In this document: positions 46,185-54,320 of the stretch, in pieces
Numbering within the stretch: position 1 is the stretch's first letter
How the letters are laid out: every line of letters starts with the position of its first letter
Assembly: GCF_033304595.1 (NCBI RefSeq)
Contig: NZ_CP116341.1
Span: forward strand, 1,965,001 to 2,029,000
Source: Sporosarcina jeotgali
Lineage (GTDB): Bacteria > Bacillota > Bacilli > Bacillales_A > Planococcaceae
Reading direction: 5' to 3'
Length of the DNA stretch: 64,000 bases
Made by a program: the position numbers and the translations under genes
Notes under the pieces: model-generated
The model's input: the letters and a program-made list of their open reading frames with translations, nothing else
What the model was told of the DNA's origin: nothing
Database searches by the model: none

Positions 46185-47347
46185 AGAAGGATGCCGTTTT
46201 CATATTTTCAGAAGATCAGCTGGGTTACTCATTTTCAGATACACACCCTTTCAATCAGAAAAGAATCGTTTTAACATTAGATTTACTGAAAGAGATGCAT
46301 GCGATCACCGACGAAGATATTATCCCTCCCCGCGTAGCAACGGACGAAGAATTGATGTTAGTACATGAACCCAAATTCGTTGAAATGGTAAAGAAGGCGG
46401 GCAAAGGTGAGGTTGGACCTGAAGTTGGAAGCGTATATGGAATCGGGACTGAAGATACGCCGATTTTTCCAAATATGCATGAAGCGAGTGCTATGCTCGT
46501 CGGCGGCACTTTAACTGCTGTGGATGAAGTCATGCAAAATCGCGCTGGCTATGCGCTAAATCTTGGCGGCGGCCTTCATCATGGTTTCCAGGGAAAAGCC
46601 TCGGGATTTTGTGTTTACAATGATAGCTCTGTCGCCATCCGTTATTTACAGAAAAACTACGATTCGCGAGTTCTTTACATCGATACGGATGCCCACCACG
46701 GCGATGGAGTTCAGTGGACATTCTACGACGACCCCGACGTATGCACATTGTCCATCCATGAAACGGGACGTTATCTATTCCCCGGAACCGGGCATGTAAC
46801 TGAACGCGGGAACGGAAAAGGCTATGGGACTTCGTTCAACTTTCCGATTGATGCTTTCACGGAAGACGAATCCTTTCTTTCCATTTATGAAACCGCTTTC
46901 CGTGAAGTCGTTGAATGGTTTAAACCCGATGTGATTTTGACGCAAAACGGCGCGGATGCTCATTTTTTTGATCCGTTAACTCATTTGTACGGCACGATGG
47001 AAATCTATAAGGAAATACCTAGAATCGCCCGCGAACTGGCAGACGAGTATTGTAATGGCAAATGGATAGCGGTAGGCGGCGGCGGATATGATATATGGCG
47101 GGTCGTCCCCCGGGCTTGGTCGCATATCTGGTATGCGATGAAGAAACTACCCGCACCGACAGGACCTCTACCGAAAGAATGGCTGACCCGCTGGCAGCCG
47201 GAGTCACCTGTCCCTCTGATTGAAACGTGGGAAGATCCCCACCCCTTATATAAACCGATTCCTAGAAAAGCAGAAATTGAAGAAAAGAATGCTCAAGTCA
47301 TGGACCGTTCACTGCACTACATACGAAGTGAGCAACAACCGCGATAG
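46181..47347 (+). CDS. acuC: AcuC, class I/II histone-deacetylase-like protein deacetylase
   Basis: A zinc-dependent deacylase of 388 residues that reactivates acetylated AcsA. The ATG at 46181 overlaps the acuB stop (ATGA) and gives MKKDAVFIFSE and the B. subtilis length. The HDAC active site is complete: GGGLHHGFQGKASGFCVYND with the His pair, YIDTDAHHGDGVQWTFY with Asp and His zinc ligands, the second Asp in QNGADAHFFDPLTHL, and the Tyr in AVGGGGYDIWRV. It is the last gene of acuABC and ends at a bidirectional terminator. Confidence 0.96.
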   Translation: MKKDAVFIFSEDQLGYSFSDTHPFNQKRIVLTLDLLKEMHAITDEDIIPPRVATDEELMLVHEPKFVEMVKKAGKGEVGPEVGSVYGIGTEDTPIFPNMHEASAMLVGGTLTAVDEVMQNRAGYALNLGGGLHHGFQGKASGFCVYNDSSVAIRYLQKNYDSRVLYIDTDAHHGDGVQWTFYDDPDVCTLSIHETGRYLFPGTGHVTERGNGKGYGTSFNFPIDAFTEDESFLSIYETAFREVVEWFKPDVILTQNGADAHFFDPLTHLYGTMEIYKEIPRIARELADEYCNGKWIAVGGGGYDIWRVVPRAWSHIWYAMKKLPAPTGPLPKEWLTRWQPESPVPLIETWEDPHPLYKPIPRKAEIEEKNAQVMDRSLHYIRSEQQPR

Positions 47348-47352
47348 TGGAA

Positions 47353-47399
47353 AAAAAAGAAAAGCAGAGCGACTGACTTAGCCCTCTGCTTTTCTTTTT
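47353..47399. terminator. Bidirectional terminator between acuC and ccpA
   Basis: AAAAGAAAAGCAGAG pairs with CTCTGCTTTTCTTTT around a loop of about 16 bases; it serves both convergent genes. Confidence 0.88.
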
Positions 47400-47413
47400 T
47401 GGATTTCTAAACA

Positions 47414-48418
47414 TTAGTTACTTCGTACAGAATCTCGCTGTTCCAATTGATATGGCAAGACAACTTGCTTTTGGTCAACTTCTTCACCATTCATCAACTT
47501 CGTTAAGAGTCTCATCGATACGGCTCCTAAATCATACAACGGCACACGAATAGCTGTTAACTGCGGACGCACTGCTCTCGCAAGAATAGAGTGCTGGAAA
47601 CAGATCAGCTCGATATCATTCGGTACCGCAAGACCTGCATCGCGTATTCCATTCATTAATCCGACAGCAATTTCGTCATTTCCTGCAAAAACAGCTGTAG
47701 GAGGTTCGGGTAACTTCTTTAAACGGTTCCATACTTCGTATGCGTCATCGTATGTATTATCCGTCTCGACGATATACCCTTCAGGAATTGATAAACCTGC
47801 TTCAGCCATCGCTTCTTCATACCCAGTCTTCTTAGAAAGCCGATTAATGTCACGGCTGAATGGCCCGGAAATGAACGCTATGCGTTTATGGTCGTTTTCA
47901 ATCAGCTCATTCACTGCAGCGTGTGCGGCTTCCTTATTTTCGATATTCACTGTCGGAAATTCAAATTTAGAATCCAGCGTCCCTGCTAACACAATTGGGA
48001 TGTTTGCAGAATTCATTTCCTTACGTACATCATCTGAGATCGAATCGCTCATGAATATTAACCCATCCACTTGCTTCCCTAAATGATCCTCAATGAGTTC
48101 CATTTCACGCAGCGGGCGCTTATCAGAGTTCGATAGAATGATGTTATACTCGTACATCGTCGCAACATCTGCAATCCCTCTAGAGAGTTCTGCATAATAA
48201 CTTTTTGAAATATCCGGTACGATCACACCTACAGTTGTCGTTTTTCTGCTGGCGAGGCCGCGTGCCACGGCATTTGGCCGATAGCCGAGCCGTTCAATGC
48301 ATGCTGTTACCTTCTTACGCGTTGCTGGTTTCACGTTGGGATTACCATTGACCACCCGTGATACAGTAGCCATTGAGACGTTCGCTTCTCGGGCCACGTC
48401 ATAAATTGTTACCGCCAT
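47414..48418 (-). CDS. ccpA: Catabolite control protein A
   Basis: LacI/GalR-family master regulator of carbon catabolite control. The 334 residues begin with the helix-turn-helix MAVTIYDVAREANVSMATVSRVVNG and the hinge helix NAVARGLASRKT, followed by the periplasmic-binding-protein-like domain that binds HPr-Ser-P. RBS GGGGAGG lies before the ATG. The aroA-ccpA-acuC neighbourhood is that of B. subtilis. Two perfect cre sites in this window (citZ and methionine gamma-lyase) are likely targets. Confidence 0.97.
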   Translation of the reverse strand: MAVTIYDVAREANVSMATVSRVVNGNPNVKPATRKKVTACIERLGYRPNAVARGLASRKTTTVGVIVPDISKSYYAELSRGIADVATMYEYNIILSNSDKRPLREMELIEDHLGKQVDGLIFMSDSISDDVRKEMNSANIPIVLAGTLDSKFEFPTVNIENKEAAHAAVNELIENDHKRIAFISGPFSRDINRLSKKTGYEEAMAEAGLSIPEGYIVETDNTYDDAYEVWNRLKKLPEPPTAVFAGNDEIAVGLMNGIRDAGLAVPNDIELICFQHSILARAVRPQLTAIRVPLYDLGAVSMRLLTKLMNGEEVDQKQVVLPYQLEQRDSVRSN

Positions 48419-48460
48419 ACTGACCTCCCCTTTCTCCGTATCATTTTATCTTCCGTTCCT

Positions 48461-48469
48461 ATTATACCA
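48461..48469 (-). promoter_or_regulatory. Extended -10 promoter of ccpA
   Basis: Minus strand TGG followed by TATAAT (48461-48466, perfect), directly after the T-run of the aroA terminator. The -35 region would fall inside the terminator stem. Confidence 0.65.
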
Positions 48470-48497
48470 AAAAGCCGGAGCCATGGAAGCTCCGGCA
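48470..48497 (-). terminator. Terminator of aroA
   Basis: GCCGGAGC (48474-48481) pairs with GCTCCGGC (48489-48496), then TTTTT on the minus strand. Confidence 0.88.
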
Positions 48498-48502
48498 TAA
48501 AA

Positions 48503-49585
48503 TTATACAATTTGATGTGTATTCATGAAACGCTGCATCTCTTCGTAGAATTCGTCAAATTGTTCAATGTTCATTTGTTGAGCTGAGTCAGACAAAGCAA
48601 CCGCCGGGTCTGGGTGTACTTCTGCCATGACCCCATCAGCACCGACAGCGATTGCTGCTTTAGCCGTTGGAATCAGAAGATCTTTTCTGCCTGTAGAGTG
48701 AGTAACGTCCACAAATACAGGTAAATGCGTCTCTTGCTTTAAGATTGGAACAGCAGAAATATCTAGTGTATTGCGAGTCGCACGTTCGTACGTACGAATG
48801 CCCCGTTCACACAGCATAATTTGGGAATTCCCTTTTGACATGATATATTCTGCAGCGTGGATGAATTCATCGATTGTTGCAGCTAGTCCGCGTTTCAACA
48901 ATACTGGCTTGTTGGCTTTTCCTGCTTCTTTAAGAAGCTCGAAGTTTTGCATATTCCGCGCACCGATTTGAATGACATCTATATAATCAAGCGCTTCTTC
49001 TAGATGTGAAGGGGTTATGATCTCTGTCACGATGGACAGCCCTGTTTCATCCGATACACGCTTTAAAATCTTCAATCCTTCCAATCCTAACCCTTGGAAA
49101 TCATAAGGTGATGTACGCGGCTTATATGCACCGCCACGCATCATTGTGAGTCCTTTTGCTTTAATGGACTGAGCTACTGCCAGCACTTGTTCATAGGACT
49201 CAACAGCACATGGTCCGAAGACAAATGAAGGCGTCCCATCCCCAATTTTTTCACCGTTAATGTCTACGATAGTATCTTCTGCTTTTCGTTTACGTGAAAC
49301 GAGAAGTGCTTTCTTCTGCTCGTCTTCTTGAATTTCAAGTGCAGACATGAAAATCCCTTTAAATACTTGTTCAAGAATACCATTTGGAATGGGTCCTTTG
49401 TTCGCATCTTTCAAGAAATCCAGCATTTCTCTCTCTCGAACCGGATCATAACGATTAACACCTTGTTTTTCTTTTACTTTACCGATTTCTTGCACGACAG
49501 CCGTACGATCGTTAATGAGATCTAAAATCTTTACGTTCAGTTCAGTTACCTGAGACCGAAGCTCTTCCAAATCATTTTGGCGCAT
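48503..49585 (-). CDS. aroA: Bifunctional chorismate mutase / DAHP synthase
   Basis: First enzyme of the shikimate pathway, fused to an N-terminal AroQ-type chorismate mutase that acts as its feedback sensor. Residues 1-85 are the mutase ([20 protein letters not shown]) and about 100-355 the DAHP synthase barrel ([33 protein letters not shown], and the metal-binding region [12 protein letters not shown]). The ATG at 49583-49585 ([10 protein letters not shown]) is 7 bases after GGGGAGGAG; two codons further upstream lie inside this site. 360 residues, close to B. subtilis AroA (358). Confidence 0.96.
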   Translation of the reverse strand: MRQNDLEELRSQVTELNVKILDLINDRTAVVQEIGKVKEKQGVNRYDPVREREMLDFLKDANKGPIPNGILEQVFKGIFMSALEIQEDEQKKALLVSRKRKAEDTIVDINGEKIGDGTPSFVFGPCAVESYEQVLAVAQSIKAKGLTMMRGGAYKPRTSPYDFQGLGLEGLKILKRVSDETGLSIVTEIITPSHLEEALDYIDVIQIGARNMQNFELLKEAGKANKPVLLKRGLAATIDEFIHAAEYIMSKGNSQIMLCERGIRTYERATRNTLDISAVPILKQETHLPVFVDVTHSTGRKDLLIPTAKAAIAVGADGVMAEVHPDPAVALSDSAQQMNIEQFDEFYEEMQRFMNTHQIV

Positions 49586-49661
49586 AATCATTCTCCTCCC
49601 CATTCATAGCATTCCCTTTTCGCATTGGAGAATGTATGGTACATTTTATAATAATAGACCT

Positions 49662-49690
49662 AGTATAATGAACCTCGGTTGAAAAGTCAC
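49662..49690 (-). promoter_or_regulatory. Sigma-A promoter of aroA
   Basis: Minus strand: -35 GTGACT (49685-49690), a 17-base spacer, -10 TATACT (49662-49667). It lies about 75 bases ahead of the aroA start. Confidence 0.7.
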
Positions 49691-49746
49691 GCTATTTCGC
49701 TAAATTGTCATATATAATATATCGGAAAGTCTTAGGAGGTACTAAA

Positions 49747-51879
49747 GTGGCGCCTTTATTCGCACTTGATATCGGAACACGTTCTGTTGTCGGAATTATA
49801 TTGGAAGAAGTAAACTCAGGGTATCATGTTGTCGATCTGGAAGTAATTGAACATAAGGAGCGCTCCATGATTGACGGACAAATACATAACATAGTCAGTG
49901 TAGCTTCAGTGATTGAGCAAATGAAAACCTTGCTCGAAGAACGGCACGGACCTTTGAAAAAAGTCAGCGTAGCTGCTGCAGGACGCGCATTAAAAACAGG
50001 AATCGGCAAAATGTCAGTCGATATTACAGAGCATGCACTCATCAACACAGAAGACATCAACCGATTGGAACTGGGTGCCGTCCAAAAAGCACAGCAAGAG
50101 TTACTATCCTCTGACTCCATCACATCAGAGAATCAATATTATTGCGTGGGATACTCTGTTCTGCATTACTTGCTGGATGAAGATGAGATTGGCAGTTTGA
50201 TTGACCAAACAGGCCGCTCTGCCAGTGTTGAAGTCATTGCTACATTCTTACCGCGTGTTGTAGTGGAATCGCTGCTCTCAGCGCTAAAACGAGCAGACCT
50301 TGAAATGGACGCACTGACCCTTGAACCAATTGCTGCCATCAATGTCTTGGTACCGCAATCGATGAGACGGTTAAATGTAGCTTTAGTCGATATTGGTGCT
50401 GGCACCTCAGATATTGCACTTACTAATCATAACACCGTTTCTGCATTTGGTATGGTTCCAGTGGCTGGAGACGAAATTACTGAAGCATTGAGTTCCAGCT
50501 ATTTGCTGGATTTTCCTGAGGCAGAACGCATAAAGCGATTGCTGTTCAACGAAGATACTGTGGTCATCAATGATATTTTAGGTTTCGAACAACAACTTCC
50601 CTCACAAGAAGTGATTACGAGCATTATGCCTGCGATCGACAGACTCTCAGAGTCGATTGCCAATGAAATCAAGCGATTAAACAATGCGTCCCCTCAAGCC
50701 GTGATGCTGGTGGGCGGCGGCAGTCTGACTCCTGCTCTGACGAGTAAACTCGGCGCTGCTCTCGAGCTCCCATTACAGCGCGTTGCTGTCCGCGGGCTGG
50801 ATGCATTGTCTGAAGTGACACTTGCAGAGCACATCATCTCCTCTCCTGCACTTGTAACGCCAATCGGAATTGCAATCGCAGCAAAACGTGCACCGATTCA
50901 ATACATGTCTGTAACTGTGAATGATAAGACAATCCGACTCTTTGAGCTAAAAGAAATGACAGTAGGTGATGCGCTTCTGGCAGCAGGGATTAAAGCTAAA
51001 CAATTATACGGAAAGCCAGGTCTTGCGCTGCGTTTCACACTGAACGGGCAAGAAATTACACTGCCTGGAAGTCATGGAACACCTTCAGTAATACTTAATA
51101 ACGGTGAGTCCGTCAGTTCAAAAGATCCGATTTGTAATGGGGACTCCATTGAACTCGTATTAGGAGAAGATGGACACTCTGCACACGCTGCTATAGAAGA
51201 TGTGACTGAAATACAAACTGAAATGATTTCTGTAAAAATCAACAATCAGACGGTGATATTAAAAACGGAAGTAATCGTGAATAACAGCCCGCGAGATCTG
51301 CAGACAATGATTCAAGACCGGGATGATATCCAGGTTCATTGCCCATTTACATTGCGTGATGCATTACACATCTTGAATGAGGACAGCGGCAGTCATGGAT
51401 CCCTCCAAGCGGTCATGCTGAATGGAAAACGGGTACATCTCAAATCCAAGCCTCCTGTTTATTCTCGCAACGGATTTCCCATCTCTCTTACTTCTCAATT
51501 GGAAGATGGAGATCATATAACGAGCGAACAAAAGTCCCTGACTACAGTGGCAGAAGTTGCAAATGAATTGGGCGTTCAATTGACAGAACAATTAACAGTT
51601 GCATTCAACGGCACTCAAGTAACCATTACGAAACCACGGTTCTCCGTCATGCTGAATGACCAGCCAGTTGAACCGACTGCCAAGCTTACAGAAGATGACC
51701 AGTTGAAAGTGACGCCCTTAACAGGACAGCCGATTACATTCAGTGATGTTTTTGCATTTGTAGATTATCAGTTGCCTGCTGGTTCAGCAACTTCCTATAA
51801 ACTGCTTCGTAACAAACAGCCGATACAATTTTATGATCAGCTATTCGGAGGAGACGAATTAGAAATTTTAATTACGTAA
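49747..51879 (+). CDS. FtsA/PilM-like actin-fold ATPase with repeated C-terminal modules
   Basis: A 710-residue protein. Residues 1-375 form an FtsA/PilM-type ATPase: phosphate-1 loop FALDIGTRSVVGIIL at the very start, phosphate-2 in VALVDIGAGTSDIALT, and adenosine loop VMLVGGGSLTPALTSKLG. The C-terminal 330 residues contain three similar-looking beta-rich segments (about 388-475, 493-605 and 611-710), each with a (L/V)NG(Q/K/T) turn and a GD-(S/H/E) ending. There is no membrane segment or typical FtsA amphipathic tail. The GTG at 49747 is 7 bases after AGGAGG. It is conserved in position beside aroA/ccpA in other Bacillales as far as I recall, but has no assigned role. Confidence 0.82.
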   Translation: MAPLFALDIGTRSVVGIILEEVNSGYHVVDLEVIEHKERSMIDGQIHNIVSVASVIEQMKTLLEERHGPLKKVSVAAAGRALKTGIGKMSVDITEHALINTEDINRLELGAVQKAQQELLSSDSITSENQYYCVGYSVLHYLLDEDEIGSLIDQTGRSASVEVIATFLPRVVVESLLSALKRADLEMDALTLEPIAAINVLVPQSMRRLNVALVDIGAGTSDIALTNHNTVSAFGMVPVAGDEITEALSSSYLLDFPEAERIKRLLFNEDTVVINDILGFEQQLPSQEVITSIMPAIDRLSESIANEIKRLNNASPQAVMLVGGGSLTPALTSKLGAALELPLQRVAVRGLDALSEVTLAEHIISSPALVTPIGIAIAAKRAPIQYMSVTVNDKTIRLFELKEMTVGDALLAAGIKAKQLYGKPGLALRFTLNGQEITLPGSHGTPSVILNNGESVSSKDPICNGDSIELVLGEDGHSAHAAIEDVTEIQTEMISVKINNQTVILKTEVIVNNSPRDLQTMIQDRDDIQVHCPFTLRDALHILNEDSGSHGSLQAVMLNGKRVHLKSKPPVYSRNGFPISLTSQLEDGDHITSEQKSLTTVAEVANELGVQLTEQLTVAFNGTQVTITKPRFSVMLNDQPVEPTAKLTEDDQLKVTPLTGQPITFSDVFAFVDYQLPAGSATSYKLLRNKQPIQFYDQLFGGDELEILIT

Positions 51880-51917
51880 AAAACGCCATTCAGCGCAGAA
51901 GCTGAATGGCGTTTTCC
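51880..51917. terminator. Bidirectional terminator between the FtsA-like gene and ytxH
   Basis: AAAACGCCATTCAGC pairs perfectly with GCTGAATGGCGTTTT around a 6-base loop. Confidence 0.92.
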
Positions 51918-51920
51918 CGT

Positions 51921-52640
51921 TTAATTAGTTTTAGGTTTTTCATCAGAAACTGCGTTCTGATTGATGTTTTTGTTCTTACCGATATTATCTGAATTGTCAT
52001 AGGCAACATCACTATTTTTGGTAGTTTGATTGCTTGCCTCTTTTTTCTCTTCAGCCTTTTTAGAAGCATCTTTCTGGCCGTTGTTCACAATAGGCTCTTC
52101 GCCTTCAGAAGAAGCTGTGCCATCATCCATTGGTGCAGTCGTCTTTGAAGTCATCGATTTTACTTTTTCAGTCTGGTCTTGGACATTTTTCTTAAGGTCT
52201 TCAGACTTTTCTTTAGCTGCTGCAGAAAGCTGTGTCGCTTTTTCTTTTGCAGTACTGGACAAATCAGCTGCCTTATCCTTAGCAGTGGATGTGAAATCTG
52301 CTGCTTTGTCTTTAGCAGTAGCTGTCAGGTCGACCGCTTTGTCTTTCGCTGTGGAACTGAGCTCGATGCTTTTATTTTTCAATTGCACTGCTTGAGTCGA
52401 AAAATCATCGCGCATTTCTCTACCTGTTTTAGGTGCTAGGAAAAGTGCCGCCGCTGCACCAATTACTCCGCCCACTACTGCTCCCATTAAAAAGCTGCCT
52501 GAGCTTGAACTTTCTTCTTCATAGAAACGGTCTGTATCCGTTGGGAAGTAATTATAATTCATCGGTAATTGGGATGGCTCTCCGTAAGAGTTTTCATAAA
52601 TATCGTTCTGTTCATTTGTTTTGTTGTAGTTGTCGCTCAT
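51921..52640 (-). CDS. ytxH: YtxH-domain general stress protein with 11-residue repeats
   Basis: A 239-residue protein with a polar N-terminus, one Gly/Ala-rich membrane segment (about 48-70, ending FLAPKTGREMRDDF, the YtxH signature), then five 11-residue repeats (residues 96-150) such as STAKDKAADLS. These look like the amphipathic repeats of LEA-type stress proteins. A long disordered, Lys/Asp/Asn-rich tail follows. B. subtilis YtxH is induced by general stress. A sigma-B-like promoter lies about 170 bases upstream. RBS AAGGAGGAG lies before the ATG. Confidence 0.88.
   Translation of the reverse strand: MSDNYNKTNEQNDIYENSYGEPSQLPMNYNYFPTDTDRFYEEESSSSGSFLMGAVVGGVIGAAAALFLAPKTGREMRDDFSTQAVQLKNKSIELSSTAKDKAVDLTATAKDKAADFTSTAKDKAADLSSTAKEKATQLSAAAKEKSEDLKKNVQDQTEKVKSMTSKTTAPMDDGTASSEGEEPIVNNGQKDASKKAEEKKEASNQTTKNSDVAYDNSDNIGKNKNINQNAVSDEKPKTN
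52191..52355 (-). repeat. 33-bp tandem repeats within ytxH
   Basis: Five in-frame 33-base units encode the 11-residue pattern (S/A)TAKDKA.DL(T/S). Copies differ at several codons. Confidence 0.9.
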
Positions 52641-52808
52641 GCGATCTCCTCCTTAAAATGACGTTTCTAGGTTGGTCAGTAGTCCAATGGCATTCTTCTG
52701 TCTGCACGGTTCGTAACTTCGCTGAATGTTTACATTGCAGCGACTTTCCGTTATGTACAACAGATTGAAGCAGTTCACTCCTCCCTGTCAACGATCTTAT
52801 GAGTACTT

Positions 52809-52834
52809 TTACCCTGACACTCTGCAGGCTAAAC
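52809..52834 (-). promoter_or_regulatory. Sigma-B-like promoter upstream of ytxH
   Basis: Minus strand: GTTTAG (52829-52834), a 14-base spacer, GGGTAA (52809-52814). Each hexamer is one base from the sigma-B consensus (GTTTAA / GGGTAT), with correct spacing. It implies a leader of about 160 bases, which holds no convincing gene. Confidence 0.62.
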
Positions 52835-52904
52835 TTTAACCTTAGTTTCCATTTTCGACAACAAGTCAGTATTTCCTTTTAAAAAATCAAGATTTGTTCA
52901 AAAA

Positions 52905-52940
52905 AAAGAAAACAGCCTGATTAAATTAATCAGACTGTCT
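52905..52940 (-). terminator. Terminator of murC
   Basis: ACAGCCTGATTA pairs with TAATCAGACTGT (one mismatch), then TTTTCTTTTTTTT on the minus strand. The stem overlaps the murC stop codon. Confidence 0.85.
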
Positions 52941-54243
52941 TCTGTTCAGCAATATGCTGCTGATAAGCATTCAAATACTTTTGTACGTCCCCTGCGCCCA
53001 TAAACAAAAACACAGCCTCTTCATGTCCATCAAGTGCTTCAATAGCCTCTAGCGTCAAATGTTCAGAACCAGGGATTTTTTCAGCCAAATCATCCACGGT
53101 CAGCGTACCTGATTTCTCCCGGGCAGATCCAAATATATCACATAAGTAAACTTGGTCAGCTTCAGCAAGGCTTTCTGCAAATTCGTTCAAAAGTGCAGCC
53201 GTTCTTGAAAACGTATGCGGCTGGAAAACAGCAACGATTTCACGTTCAGGATACTTCTGTCTTGCGGACTGAAGTGTTGCACGAATTTCCGTTGGATGAT
53301 GTGCATAGTCATCGATTAGAATCGCGTTTTCGGTTTTAATTTCAGTGAATCTGCGTTTCACGCCATCGAAGCTCTTTAGACGTTCTGCGACAATATTCGG
53401 TTCCAATCCTTCATACTGGCAAAGCGCAATGACTGCCAATGCGTTTTTAATTGCATGGTCCCCGGGCATCGGAATGGTGAAAGAATGATAGAATTCGTTG
53501 CGTACAAATACATCAAAAGAAGTCCCCTCAGCGCTTTTCACAATATTGGAAGCACTAAAATCATTTCCTTCTCCAAGACCATAAAGCACAACAGGAACAT
53601 TTGCTTGAATGGCCAGGCAGTTCGAGTCATCCCCGCATGCGATGATCGCCTTTTTTACATTTAATGCCATATCGCCAAATGCATTCAATACATCTTCCAT
53701 GTCTTTAAAATAGTCCGGATGATCGTAATCGATATTCGTGATGATTGCATAATCCGGTTCGTACGCTAGGAAATGCCGCTTGTATTCACATGACTCAAAT
53801 ACAAAAAAGTCGCTGTCTTGGACACCTTTTCCTGTACCATCCCCGATTAAATAAGAAATGGGTGCAAATCCGGTTAGAACATGTGCCAGTAACCCAGTCG
53901 TGGATGTTTTTCCATGCGTACCCGTTACCGCTACAGAAACAGATTGTTTCATGTAGTCCGCCAAAAAGTCATGATAACGAATGACATCGAGCCCAAGTTC
54001 ATGCGCCTTCACTAATTCCGGGTGTGTATCCGGGAAAGCATTTCCTGCAATTATTGTAAGTCCTTCAGTAATATTGTCTTCACTGAAAGGGAGTACGTTA
54101 ATAGAACGTTCATGAAGAGGTTCCTCTGTGAAAAAGTGCTTTTCCACATCAGACCCTTGAACTTCGTTTGATGAATCATGAAGAATTTGAGCGAGTGAGC
54201 TCATTCCAGATCCTTTAATACCTGTAAAGTGAAATTTCGTCAT
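52930..54243 (-). CDS. murC: UDP-N-acetylmuramate--L-alanine ligase
   Basis: Adds the first amino acid of the peptidoglycan stem peptide. The ATG at 54241-54243 ([18 protein letters not shown]) is 7 bases after GGAGG and gives 437 residues. The N-terminal UDP-binding loop is [12 protein letters not shown], the ATP-binding loop [14 protein letters not shown] (about 108), and the central [16 protein letters not shown] and [13 protein letters not shown] are the Mur-ligase signatures. It follows sftA with a gap of 77 bases on the same strand, the sftA-murC order of B. subtilis. Confidence 0.97.
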   Translation of the reverse strand: MTKFHFTGIKGSGMSSLAQILHDSSNEVQGSDVEKHFFTEEPLHERSINVLPFSEDNITEGLTIIAGNAFPDTHPELVKAHELGLDVIRYHDFLADYMKQSVSVAVTGTHGKTSTTGLLAHVLTGFAPISYLIGDGTGKGVQDSDFFVFESCEYKRHFLAYEPDYAIITNIDYDHPDYFKDMEDVLNAFGDMALNVKKAIIACGDDSNCLAIQANVPVVLYGLGEGNDFSASNIVKSAEGTSFDVFVRNEFYHSFTIPMPGDHAIKNALAVIALCQYEGLEPNIVAERLKSFDGVKRRFTEIKTENAILIDDYAHHPTEIRATLQSARQKYPEREIVAVFQPHTFSRTAALLNEFAESLAEADQVYLCDIFGSAREKSGTLTVDDLAEKIPGSEHLTLEAIEALDGHEEAVFLFMGAGDVQKYLNAYQQHIAEQKTV

Positions 54244-54320
54244 TGTGCAACCTCCTGGGAGCAAACTGTTCCCTAATATCTCTCATTGCTAATTCGTGTT
54301 GTAAGTTCATATTTCTAATC

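Noticed and set aside
52670-52800. Small frame (about 42 codons) in the ytxH leader on the minus strand
   Set aside because: Its only upstream start codon (GTG) directly touches the ribosome-binding site, and later TTG/CTG codons are too far from it.
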